Both the position numbers and the translations under genes were made by a program. A stretch of 10,646 nt of DNA from Flavobacteriaceae bacterium UBA5079 (GTDB lineage: Bacteria > Bacteroidota > Bacteroidia > Flavobacteriales > Flavobacteriaceae): NCBI GenBank assembly GCA_002414705.1, contig DIAL01000133.1, positions 1,858 to 12,503 of the forward strand, given 5' to 3'. The notes beneath the pieces are model-generated. The model made no database searches. It worked only from the letters and a program-made list of their open reading frames with translations, and was not told the origin of the DNA. This document shows positions 1 through 6,776 of this stretch, piece after piece. The stretch's first letter is position 1. Each line of letters opens with the position of its first letter.

Positions 1-8
1 CTGTAATT

Positions 9-94
9 TTTTTAAGGTATTCTATGTCATATATAGTTTTTTGAATAAAAAACGTATAATTTCTTCAAGGACCTGAACATTTTTAAGGTATTCT
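9..94. repeat. 15-bp direct repeat pair, TTTTTAAGGTATTCT
   Basis: The 15-mer TTTTTAAGGTATTCT occurs at 9-23 and again, exactly, at 80-94, with starts 71 bases apart. Both copies lie in AT-rich non-coding DNA. A 15-base exact match this close is more than expected by chance even in AT-rich sequence, but the T-rich part lowers its weight. It could be a paired protein-binding site or the remains of a local duplication; nothing in the sequence decides between them. Confidence 0.5.
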
Positions 95-173
95 CAAATG
101 CTTTTCTTGTTGGTGCCTTTTTTGAAAACCACTAAACATCTGTTAAACAAAATCCATAGTTTTTAAAATTATG

Positions 174-181
174 TAACTTTG
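174..181 (+). promoter_or_regulatory. Candidate -7 promoter box (TAACTTTG) for the DUF4870 gene
   Basis: TAACTTTG matches the Bacteroidota primary-sigma box TAnnTTTG exactly. I see no clear TTG -33 element at the usual distance upstream, so the call rests on the -7 box and on orientation toward the next gene. Transcription would start near 186-188, immediately at the inverted repeat at 185-222. Confidence 0.4.
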
Positions 182-184
182 TAT

Positions 185-222
185 TCCGTATGAAACACCT
201 AAATTTAAAGCGGTCATACGGA
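185..222. repeat. 9-bp inverted repeat TCCGTATGA / TCATACGGA
   Basis: The arms at 185-193 and 214-222 are perfectly complementary, around a 20-base spacer. A related half-site, TTATACGGG, follows at 247-255. The dyad sits just downstream of the candidate -7 box, so it could be an operator or a hairpin at the 5' end of the mRNA. No T-run follows, so it is not an intrinsic terminator. Confidence 0.45.
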
Positions 223-357
223 TTCTAACACCAAAGCTGGCGTTACTTATACGGGTTTGTTAAACCATACTTTTTTTAAAAGTATTAGCTTTACTCTGTA
301 ACAATTTTCAATTTTATACGTCTTATAAATACATCAATCATTTAAACCATCATCATC

Positions 358-696
358 ATGAGAGACGATAACCAACTATTAGTTTTAACGCATTTAAGTC
401 AGTTACTAACCTACATAACCGGTTTTGGCGGACTTATTGTGCCGCTTATTATTTGGGTAACACAGAAAGATAAAGTTTTTAAAATGGACGAACAAGGCAA
501 GCAGATTGTCAACTTTCAAATCAGCATTTTTATATATGCTATTTTGTGTATTCCTGCTATTATTTTACTAGGTCTTGGAATTATAGGATTAATTATTATT
601 GGCATTATAGCCTTTGTTTTCCCAATCATTAATGCTATAAAAGCGAGCAATGGCGAAGCTATTAGTTATCCGTTATCTATTAAATTTGTTAAGTAG
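358..696 (+). CDS. DUF4870 domain small membrane protein
   Basis: The 112-residue protein matches the DUF4870 (Tic20-like) family of small bacterial membrane proteins, whose function is not firmly known. The N-terminal part THLSQLLTYITGFGG (11-25) leads into a membrane segment (about 14-34). The conserved soluble loop is MDEQGKQIVNFQIS (43-56). A long hydrophobic stretch (about 54-94) probably makes two further membrane helices, giving three in all, with a short polar C-terminus. The length is usual for the family. The start is ATG at 358, directly after a CAT triplet run, with no Shine-Dalgarno sequence. The gene stands alone on its strand and converges with dnaN; a strong terminator follows 28 bases after the stop. 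Family assignment is good; no specific role can be given. Confidence 0.85.
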   Translation: MRDDNQLLVLTHLSQLLTYITGFGGLIVPLIIWVTQKDKVFKMDEQGKQIVNFQISIFIYAILCIPAIILLGLGIIGLIIIGIIAFVFPIINAIKASNGEAISYPLSIKFVK

Positions 697-724
697 ATTT
701 ATAGAGCGATAAGTATACTAAATG

Positions 725-762
725 TATAAAAAATGCTCACTAATTGGTGAGCATTTTTTATA
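725..762. terminator. Bidirectional intrinsic terminator between DUF4870 gene and dnaN
   Basis: A perfect 16-bp stem (725-740 with 747-762) surrounds a 6-base loop, TAATTG. The core GCTCAC/GTGAGC is flanked by A6 on the left and T6 on the right, so either strand yields a hairpin followed by a U-run. It lies 28 bases after the DUF4870 stop and 31 bases beyond the dnaN stop, between converging genes, and should end both transcripts. Confidence 0.93.
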
Positions 763-793
763 TTGTAGATTCCAATCTTCGAAGGAATTTGTG

Positions 794-1912
794 TTAGCTA
801 TTTAACATAACTGGCATGACCAACATGGTTACGTTTTCGCCTTCATCTAAACCATCCACTGGTGTTAGAATTCCGGCACGATTTGGTAAACTCATTTCTA
901 ACTGCACATCGTCGCTGGTTAGGTTGTTTAGCATTTCCGTTAAGAAACGTGAGTTGAAACCTATTTGCATATCGTCACCTTGGTAATCACAGGTTAAACG
1001 CTCTTCGGCTTTGTTTGAGTAATCAATATCTTCTGCTGAAATATTTAATTCTGCACCAGCAATTTTTAAACGTATTTGGTGTGTTGTTTTATTTGAGAAA
1101 ATACTCACACGACGCACCGAGTTTAAAAACTGATTGCGGTTTATAACAAGTTTATTTGGATTTTCTTTTGGGATAACAGCTTCGTAGTTTGGATATTTAC
1201 CATCAATTAAGCGGCAAATTAATATGACGTTTTCAAAGGTGAATTTGGCGTTAGAATCGTTGTACTCAATTGTTACATCATCATCACTAGCCGCTAAAAT
1301 ACCTTTCAATAAATTCAACGGTTTTTTAGGCATAATAAATTCTGTTACTTCAGAAGCGCTGACATCTGCACGCGAATATTTCACCAATTTATGAGCATCT
1401 GTAGCTACAAAAGTTAAACCTTCTGTAGAAAACTGAAAAAATACACCACTCATTACAGGGCGTAAATCGTCATTTCCAGCCGCAAAAATAGTTTTGTTAA
1501 TAGCTGTTGCTAAAATATCACCATTTAATGTGGTTGATGATGCATCATCTAACGTGACTGGTTTAGGAAATTCGGCACCATCCGCATACGCCAAGGCATA
1601 TTTACCGTGGTTTGAGCTAATTTCAATGGTATTGTTTTCTTCAACCACAAAGGTTAAAGGCTGTTCTGGAAACGTTTTTAACGTATCTAATAATAATCTT
1701 GCAGGAACGGCAACACTACCACTATTATCGCTTTCTACTTCTAATTTAGAAGACATGGTTGTTTCTAAATCACTAGCAGATATAATAAGTTCTGTTTGGT
1801 TTAATTCGAATAAGAAATTATCTAGAATAGGTAAGGTGTTTGAGCTGTTTATAACACCTCCAAGAACTTGTAATTGTTTCAGTAAATAGGTACTTGATAC
1901 TATAAATTTCAT
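794..1912 (-). CDS. dnaN: DNA polymerase III subunit beta (sliding clamp)
   Basis: This is the ring-shaped processivity clamp that encircles DNA and tethers the replicative polymerase; it also docks repair and recycling proteins. The 372 residues fit the usual length (about 365-375) and three repeated clamp domains (roughly 1-122, 128-248 and 252-372). Visible signatures are MKFIVSSTYLLKQL at the N-terminus, RPVMSGVFF (151-159), TDAHKL (171-176), IDGKYPNYEAVIP (236-248) and the C-terminal MPVML (366-370), which forms part of the partner-binding groove in this family. The start is ATG at 1912; a promoter box lies 40-48 bases upstream, giving a leader of about 35 bases. gldFG lies upstream on the same strand, 130 bp away without an obvious terminator, so some read-through is possible. 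It is not next to dnaA within this window. Confidence 0.98.
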   Translation of the reverse strand: MKFIVSSTYLLKQLQVLGGVINSSNTLPILDNFLFELNQTELIISASDLETTMSSKLEVESDNSGSVAVPARLLLDTLKTFPEQPLTFVVEENNTIEISSNHGKYALAYADGAEFPKPVTLDDASSTTLNGDILATAINKTIFAAGNDDLRPVMSGVFFQFSTEGLTFVATDAHKLVKYSRADVSASEVTEFIMPKKPLNLLKGILAASDDDVTIEYNDSNAKFTFENVILICRLIDGKYPNYEAVIPKENPNKLVINRNQFLNSVRRVSIFSNKTTHQIRLKIAGAELNISAEDIDYSNKAEERLTCDYQGDDMQIGFNSRFLTEMLNNLTSDDVQLEMSLPNRAGILTPVDGLDEGENVTMLVMPVMLNS

Positions 1913-1952
1913 CTATGTAAAATACGTTTATGAGTTCAATAAGTTAATCATA

Positions 1953-1988
1953 CAAATATATCCTAAACCGCTTAATATAGGAAACAAA
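1953..1988 (-). promoter_or_regulatory. Candidate dnaN promoter
   Basis: On the minus strand, TATATTTG (1953-1960) matches the Bacteroidota -7 box TAnnTTTG exactly, and TTTG at 1985-1988 could serve as the -33 element. The 24-base spacer is slightly longer than the usual range. The predicted start near 1946-1948 leaves a leader of about 35 bases before the dnaN ATG. Confidence 0.55.
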
Positions 1989-2042
1989 CTTATTAACATT
2001 AATTCATGCGAAAGCAGGATTTTTTTTTAGTTTGTTATTGCA

Positions 2043-4427
2043 TTATCTGGCGTATTTACGCTTTCTAAAAAAGTTGAATAACAAGCCGAAAACCGCTAAA
2101 AACACTAACGGTAAGACGATATTGATAACTTGCCATTTGGTTTTTTGCTCTGCTACTTGTTGATAGTCTAAAAATGCCAAAGAAATATCTTTAGATCGAA
2201 TGTTTATAAGTCCACTATCATCTAGTAGGTAATTTACGGCATTCAGTAAAAAATCCTTGTTGCCATAATCTTGTCCTGTCCAACGATCAAAGCCTAACTC
2301 CAACGGCCCATTTTTACCAACGTCGTTTTTAATAACATCACCATCTGCAATGACAATCATTTTTGTTGGGACACTTACGTTTTTAACATTGGAAACCTTA
2401 AAAGGTTTTACCCGATTATTATAAACCGATGTGAAATTTCCTTCTAATAAAACGGCTAAATTTTGATACCCATTCACATAATTATTTGGGTTGGGTTCTT
2501 CCGTAGTCATGTCTAAACTGACTTCACGAGGTGTTCCATCAATTTTTGTGAGTATTGAACTTTGTAATAAAATGGTTTTTTGAACGTCGTTTTTTAAAGT
2601 GTCTATTTGATTGGCAAAATCGAATTTTATTAAATTCAAATTATTCACAATTGGATGCTTGGACGTCGCGTTTACCAAAGGCGAATAAAACCAAGGTAAT
2701 TGCTGAAATTGGGATTGGCTACCATCTCCAGTTGCTAATGTTATGGGAGCCGAGTAGAGGTCGTTTATTAAAACGGGATTGATTCGGACACCATATTTGA
2801 AAAAGAAATCGGTTAAATTTAAGTCGCGAGCAACCGCAATATTTTTTCCTGCAGCATTAAATAAACTATCCTGTTCTATAGCAACTCTATCAACTAACCA
2901 CAAGCTTTTTCCACCAGACATAGTAAATTGATCCAATACCAATTTTTCAGTCTCTGTAAAGGCTTCTGTTGGTTTTGCTGATATAATTAAATCGTAGGAT
3001 TTTAAATCGTCCAATGTTTTTTGCGGATTGTTTTGAACGCTATCCAAGGTAAATGCAGCAATGTAATAATAGTCTTTTATGGTTTTTGCAAAGTCGAAAA
3101 TCTGAACATCTTGTAACTGATTGTTTCCTTTTAGAATAGCTATTTTACGTCGCTTTGGGTTTACCAATTTACTCAATCCATCTGCAAAGGCATATTCTAA
3201 ATGCTGAATGGAATTGCTGGCAAGTTCTTGACTCGTAGCTCCAATTTTATTTTTAATTAAAGGAATTTTAACCGTTACGTCATTATAACTAGCCAAAGCC
3301 CAAGGAAAAATAACTTCCTGACTGGATTTTCCGGCTTCCTGAACCGTTACTTGCATGGGTTTTAAGCTACGTTCGTTTAATTGTTGAATGATTTGCTCAC
3401 GAGACGCTTCATCTTCTAACGGATTCATAAAATTGAAATGAATTTGACCGTTTTCCGATTTAAATTCGTCCAACAATTGACGTGTTTCTGTTTGTAAACG
3501 TCTGAATTCTGAAGGTAGATTGGTGCCATCTAAAAACACATCAATTAGAATAGGCGATTTAACCGATTCGATTATGGAACTGGACGCTGGACTTAAGGTG
3601 TAGCGTTTGTCTTTTGTTACATCAAAACGTTGATAAAAACCATGGGTGAAAATGTTTAATAGAAATAACCCCAAAGGCAGTAATATGAGCGTTATCAATT
3701 CTTTTTTACGAATGGGTTTCGTATTTATGTGTTGAACCGTAAAAACTAGAAAAAGTAAAATGACACTTATAAAATACATTAAGTCGCGCGTATCAATAAC
3801 ACCACGACTGATGCTTTTGTAATGCGCATTCATTCCGAGTTGGTCTATAAAATTGCTTGAAACGAAATCAGCAATACCTTCAAAACCTACGTAAAAGAAG
3901 AAACATAAAAATACAGCCGTAATAAAAGCGACTATTTGGTTGTCTGTTAAACTAGACGCAAAAACACCAATAGCTGTGTAAGCAGCCGCTAAAAATAATA
4001 GCCCTAAATAGGAGCCAAGCGTGCTGCCAAAATCGATATTTCCAACAGGATTTCCTAATTGGTAAACCGTGTACACATAGAGTAGCGTTGGGAGTAAAGC
4101 TAAAATAATGAGAATACATGCACCCAAATATTTCCCTAAAACAATGTTGAATAAGCTGATGGGTTTGGTGACTAATAACTCTAATGTGCCTTGTTTTTTC
4201 TCATCAGAAAAACTTCGCATGGTAACAGCAGGAATCAGAAATAACAAAATCCATGGTGCTAATAGAAAAAAGCTAGACATATCAGCAAAGCCGTTATCTA
4301 GAATATTAAATTCGCCAATAAAAAGCCACAAAAATAAGCCGTTTAAAATAAGGAATATGGCAATCACTAAATAGCCAATTGACGAGGCGAAGAAGGCGTT
4401 TATTTCTTTTTTAAGGATTGCAAGCAT
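2043..4427 (-). CDS. gldFG: GldF-GldG fusion: gliding-motility ABC transporter permease and auxiliary subunit
   Basis: One uninterrupted 794-residue frame joins two proteins encoded by separate genes in Flavobacterium johnsoniae. Residues 1-235 resemble the ABC-2 type permease GldF (usually about 240 residues), with six predicted membrane helices (about 16-38, 52-71, 99-122, 139-160, 164-182, 215-233) and the permease motif SFSDEKKQGTLELLVTKPI (72-90). Residues about 238-794 resemble GldG (usually about 560): a helix at 243-260, then RFDVTKDKRYTLS (267-279), a large soluble domain to about 765, a C-terminal helix (766-786) and a basic tail RKRKYAR. The joint (231-243, VQHINTKPIRKKE) is basic and contains no Met that could start a separate GldG. 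Six GldF helices put the joint in the cytoplasm, which fits the GldG anchor. The partner ATPase GldA is not in this window. The complex is tied to gliding in F. johnsoniae; its substrate is unknown. Start ATG at 4427. Confidence 0.93.
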   Translation of the reverse strand: MLAILKKEINAFFASSIGYLVIAIFLILNGLFLWLFIGEFNILDNGFADMSSFFLLAPWILLFLIPAVTMRSFSDEKKQGTLELLVTKPISLFNIVLGKYLGACILIILALLPTLLYVYTVYQLGNPVGNIDFGSTLGSYLGLLFLAAAYTAIGVFASSLTDNQIVAFITAVFLCFFFYVGFEGIADFVSSNFIDQLGMNAHYKSISRGVIDTRDLMYFISVILLFLVFTVQHINTKPIRKKELITLILLPLGLFLLNIFTHGFYQRFDVTKDKRYTLSPASSSIIESVKSPILIDVFLDGTNLPSEFRRLQTETRQLLDEFKSENGQIHFNFMNPLEDEASREQIIQQLNERSLKPMQVTVQEAGKSSQEVIFPWALASYNDVTVKIPLIKNKIGATSQELASNSIQHLEYAFADGLSKLVNPKRRKIAILKGNNQLQDVQIFDFAKTIKDYYYIAAFTLDSVQNNPQKTLDDLKSYDLIISAKPTEAFTETEKLVLDQFTMSGGKSLWLVDRVAIEQDSLFNAAGKNIAVARDLNLTDFFFKYGVRINPVLINDLYSAPITLATGDGSQSQFQQLPWFYSPLVNATSKHPIVNNLNLIKFDFANQIDTLKNDVQKTILLQSSILTKIDGTPREVSLDMTTEEPNPNNYVNGYQNLAVLLEGNFTSVYNNRVKPFKVSNVKNVSVPTKMIVIADGDVIKNDVGKNGPLELGFDRWTGQDYGNKDFLLNAVNYLLDDSGLINIRSKDISLAFLDYQQVAEQKTKWQVINIVLPLVFLAVFGLLFNFFRKRKYAR

Positions 4428-4433
4428 ATTATT

Positions 4434-4451
4434 TTAGGTATTAGGTATTAG
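4434..4451. repeat. Short tandem repeat (TTAGGTA) upstream of gldFG
   Basis: Two exact copies of TTAGGTA (4434-4440 and 4441-4447) are followed by a partial third (TTAG, 4448-4451). On the gldFG coding strand this reads as CTAATACCTAATACCTAA and ends 7 bases before the start codon, so it would lie in the mRNA leader where the ribosome binds. Copy-number change by slippage is possible in principle; nothing here shows that it happens. Confidence 0.5.
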
Positions 4452-4520
4452 TTGTGAGATTTAGGAAAAAACGTATTATCTATAGAATCCATTCTTTAAA
4501 AAATTAAATTTCATTACTCA

Positions 4521-4817
4521 CTATTCAAGCGTTTCCAATTTATCCACACTCCAAGCTTCCGGTTTCATATTAAACATGGGTTTTGTTACGGCCCAAATAC
4601 TATTAAATAAATTGGATTGTCTGTAATTTTCTAAATCGGTTTCACTCTGCCAATAACTATACGTAAAAAACACATTTGTATTGTTTTTATCCCTATATAA
4701 TTCTAAAAACTGGCAACCTTCAAAATTGCGAATAGCCTGTTTGTTTTTGTGAAAGTTTTCAAGAAACGTGTCAATATGTTTTGGTTCAAAACCCAATTTT
4801 ACAATGCGTACGAACAT
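4521..4817 (-). CDS. Antibiotic biosynthesis monooxygenase (ABM) domain protein
   Basis: The 98-residue protein has the size and pattern of single-domain ABM-fold proteins (dimeric ferredoxin-like alpha+beta barrel), a group including quinol monooxygenases and heme-degrading enzymes but also many members of unknown role. The visible pattern is: strand MFVRIVKLGF, helix EPKHIDTFLENFHKNKQAIRN, strand CQFLELYRDKNN (35-46), strand VFFTYSYWQSETDLENYR (49-66) with the typical sequence 'Y.W.s..dl..y..S..F', and a last helix and tail (74-98). No signal peptide or membrane segment, so it should be cytoplasmic. Its ATG lies 3 bases after the stop of the DUF62 gene upstream, a strong sign of co-transcription and possibly coupled translation. 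The substrate cannot be told from sequence, and the family name should not be read as antibiotic synthesis. Confidence 0.8.
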   Translation of the reverse strand: MFVRIVKLGFEPKHIDTFLENFHKNKQAIRNFEGCQFLELYRDKNNTNVFFTYSYWQSETDLENYRQSNLFNSIWAVTKPMFNMKPEAWSVDKLETLE

Positions 4818-4820
4818 AAA

Positions 4821-5657
4821 TTATTCTTTTATAAAATTAACCGTTACCGTATCCATAAGCTCTAATCCTAATAAGGAGGATGCACTACCTGTGGTGTTCG
4901 GATTGCTTTTATACACCGCAATTTCCAAATAGTTAGAAGCGTTGAAAACCACCATGCGTTGTCCTTCAACATAGCGTTCTTCTGGAGGTTTGCTAAAATC
5001 GACCACATCGCTATATTTATTATATATTTTTTTGAAGGTTTTATTTCTTGCCGAAATTTCAAAAGTCCGTCCGCGTTGAGTTTTTTCAAAGAAAGCACGT
5101 TTAATATTAGTAATAACGTTTCCATAATTATCTATATATATCACATGTCCAATTATTTGCGACTGGTCATCATTAACAAACGGAAGAATGTTTTTGATGG
5201 GTTTAATGGTTTCAATTACTTTTCCAATAACCTCTAAAGTGCCACCACGCGCAATATGGCAAGCAACTTTTACAAATACATCTAAAACCGGAAAACTGGT
5301 TATAATTTTATCGTGTATGTTAATTTCAACAATTTTTTCGGGTGCTATTTCGGCACAAATCATACTCATAATACCATTATTGGCACAAATAAAATAATGG
5401 TCGTCCAGCTTAATAGCAATGTGTTTATTTTCTTCGTTTAATTCAGAATCGACCCCAATTATATGAATCGTGCCTTTTGGAAAACTACTAAAGGCATTTA
5501 AAATAATATAAGCCGCTTCAGGAATACTAAATGGTGAGATAGAATGCGAGATATCAACAATTTTAACATCTGGTAATTCACTATAAATAGCGCCTTTTGT
5601 TGCGCCAGCAAAGTGGTCTCGCTCTCCAAAGTCAGTTGTTAATGTAATGATGGCCAT
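4821..5657 (-). CDS. DUF62 / SAM hydroxide adenosyltransferase family protein, apparently without full catalytic triad
   Basis: Related enzymes split S-adenosylmethionine with water to adenosine and methionine; fluorinase and chlorinase are halide-using relatives. The 278-residue length fits. Family motifs seen: TLTTDFG (5-11), IVDISHSISPF (33-43), FPKGTIHIIGVD (59-70), FICANNGIMS (89-98), LDVFVKVACHIARGG (125-139) and the C-terminal ligand-binding IDNYGNVITNI (175-185), corresponding to IDRFGNLVTNI in relatives. In the hydrolases as I recall them, a triad Asp-Arg-His activates water, in VDPGVGxxRR and FHGRDIF. Here the Asp remains (D70), but the Arg position reads Asn (about N77) and FHGRDIF reads FPVLDVF, with Pro at the His position (P123). 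SAM or a similar nucleoside may still bind, but standard hydrolysis is doubtful. Start ATG at 5657; 3 bp before the ABM gene and divergent from phoH. Confidence 0.88.
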   Translation of the reverse strand: MAIITLTTDFGERDHFAGATKGAIYSELPDVKIVDISHSISPFSIPEAAYIILNAFSSFPKGTIHIIGVDSELNEENKHIAIKLDDHYFICANNGIMSMICAEIAPEKIVEINIHDKIITSFPVLDVFVKVACHIARGGTLEVIGKVIETIKPIKNILPFVNDDQSQIIGHVIYIDNYGNVITNIKRAFFEKTQRGRTFEISARNKTFKKIYNKYSDVVDFSKPPEERYVEGQRMVVFNASNYLEIAVYKSNPNTTGSASSLLGLELMDTVTVNFIKE

Positions 5658-5703
5658 TTAGAATTGTTGATATTTTTTTAACCTTACACGAATTTAAAAT
5701 GTG

Positions 5704-5711
5704 TATTTTTG
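5704..5711 (+). promoter_or_regulatory. Candidate -7 promoter box (TATTTTTG) for phoH-purC
   Basis: TATTTTTG matches the Bacteroidota box TAnnTTTG exactly. The predicted start near 5716-5718 gives a leader of about 50 bases before the phoH TTG start codon. I see no clear TTG -33 element at the right distance. The box faces the opposite-strand box at 5719-5726, seven bases away. Confidence 0.5.
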
Positions 5712-5718
5712 TTAAACA

Positions 5719-5726
5719 CAAAACTA
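5719..5726 (-). promoter_or_regulatory. Candidate -7 promoter box (TAGTTTTG) for the DUF62-ABM operon
   Basis: On the minus strand this reads TAGTTTTG, an exact TAnnTTTG match. Transcription would start near 5712-5714, giving a leader of about 55 bases before the ATG at 5657. No clear -33 element is visible. With the box at 5704-5711 it forms a near-mirror pair, so polymerase bound at one promoter should cover the other. Confidence 0.45.
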
Positions 5727-5766
5727 ATAAAACTAAATAGATTAATTTAATTAAATCTCCTAGCTT

Positions 5767-6720
5767 TTGAACGAAATCATAATTGAACTTGAAGACGTAT
5801 CACCAAAGGATTTTTTTGGTGCACAAAACGTGAATATAGAACTCCTTAAAAAGTATTACCCTAAACTAAAAATTGTAGCCAGAGGTACTAAAATCAAAGC
5901 TTATGGCGATGAAGATTTACTGGAAGAATTTGATAAACGCTTTAATATGCTCATGGAGCATTATATGAAATATAACAAGCTGGATGAAAATGTAATTGAG
6001 CGCGTTTTAACTAGCGAGAGTAAAGCCGATTATGAAACAAGTGCCAGTAGTGGTGAAGTGATTGTGCATGGCGTTAATGGTCGTTTAATTAAAGCCCAGT
6101 CTGCAAACCAAAGGAAATTGGTGGAGAGTATGCGTAAAAACGATATGGTTTTTGCCATTGGTCCAGCAGGAACTGGAAAAACATATACAGGTGTGGCTTT
6201 AGCGGTTCGCGCTTTAAAAAATAAAGAAGTTAAACGCATTATCCTAACACGTCCAGCGGTTGAAGCTGGCGAGAATTTAGGATTTCTTCCAGGCGATTTA
6301 AAAGAAAAATTAGATCCATACATGCAACCCCTTTATGATGCTTTGCGTGATATGATTGCACCTGAAAAATTAGCGCATTACATAGAAAATGGGACTATTC
6401 AAATTGCACCTTTAGCTTTCATGCGTGGACGAACTTTGGATCATGCTTTTGTTATTTTAGATGAAGGTCAGAATACAACTCATGCCCAAATGAAAATGTT
6501 TCTAACACGTATGGGTAAAGATGCCAAGTTTCTTTTAACGGGAGATCCAGGTCAAATAGATTTACCAAGGCGTACCATATCTGGTTTAAAAGAAGCTTTA
6601 CTTATTTTGAAAAACGTAGAAGGTGTTGGGATGGTATTTTTAGATGATAAAGATGTTATTCGTCATCGATTAGTCAAGAAAGTTATTGAGGCTTATAAAA
6701 GCATCGAAAATGTAGATTAA
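5767..6720 (+). CDS. PhoH family protein (PhoH/YbeZ type ATPase)
   Basis: A cytoplasmic P-loop NTPase of the PhoH/YbeZ type, a family linked to RNA metabolism and ribosome-related processes (often partnered with YbeY); the exact reaction is not settled. The 317 residues comprise an N-terminal domain (1-110, with [13 protein letters not shown] at 28-40) and the PhoH ATPase domain (about 113-315). Visible motifs: [11 protein letters not shown] (112-122), Walker A GPAGTGKT (132-139), [18 protein letters not shown] (161-178), Walker B VILDEGQN (229-236), [11 protein letters not shown] (257-267) and [12 protein letters not shown] (299-310). The start is TTG at 5767: the frame begins with [20 protein letters not shown], typical of flavobacterial PhoH, and the next in-frame Met is residue 61, too far in. 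Promoter box at 5704-5711; purC follows after 56 bp and probably shares the transcript. Confidence 0.95.
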   Translation: MNEIIIELEDVSPKDFFGAQNVNIELLKKYYPKLKIVARGTKIKAYGDEDLLEEFDKRFNMLMEHYMKYNKLDENVIERVLTSESKADYETSASSGEVIVHGVNGRLIKAQSANQRKLVESMRKNDMVFAIGPAGTGKTYTGVALAVRALKNKEVKRIILTRPAVEAGENLGFLPGDLKEKLDPYMQPLYDALRDMIAPEKLAHYIENGTIQIAPLAFMRGRTLDHAFVILDEGQNTTHAQMKMFLTRMGKDAKFLLTGDPGQIDLPRRTISGLKEALLILKNVEGVGMVFLDDKDVIRHRLVKKVIEAYKSIENVD

Positions 6721-6776
6721 TAGCATCCTCTTTTACAATAGGCAAAGAACAAAAACAATTTCAAAAAATTAATTCT

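Larger units (their letters stand above)
1..357. other. Leading intergenic region, no convincing gene
   Basis: No reading frame here looks like a gene; all are short and AT-rich. One frame stays open from the window edge to a TGA at 74-76, too little to call the tail of an upstream gene. The region holds a 15-bp direct repeat (9-23 and 80-94), a Bacteroidota-type promoter box (174-181), and a 9-bp inverted repeat (185-193 / 214-222) that would lie at the start of the transcript reading into the DUF4870 gene. That transcript would have a leader of about 170 bases, long for such a small gene. Confidence 0.6.

Noticed and set aside
2..76. Frame open from the window edge, possibly the tail of an upstream gene
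   Set aside because: Only 24 codons before the stop, with AT-driven residues and no recognisable motif; cannot be told from non-coding DNA.
1494..1889. Open frame of 131 codons antisense to dnaN
   Set aside because: It lies wholly inside the dnaN coding sequence on the other strand, has no recognisable family, and its composition reflects the complement of dnaN codons. The same reasoning removes other antisense or offset frames inside gldFG (2555-2782, 4108-4374), DUF62 (4868-5397), phoH (6030-6323), purC (7267-7521) and the symporter (9435-9689).
2007..2028. TGC-GAAA-GCA hairpin followed by a T-run, plus strand
   Set aside because: The stem is only 3 bp and no plus-strand gene precedes it, so it is not a credible terminator. 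It also points the wrong way to end gldFG.
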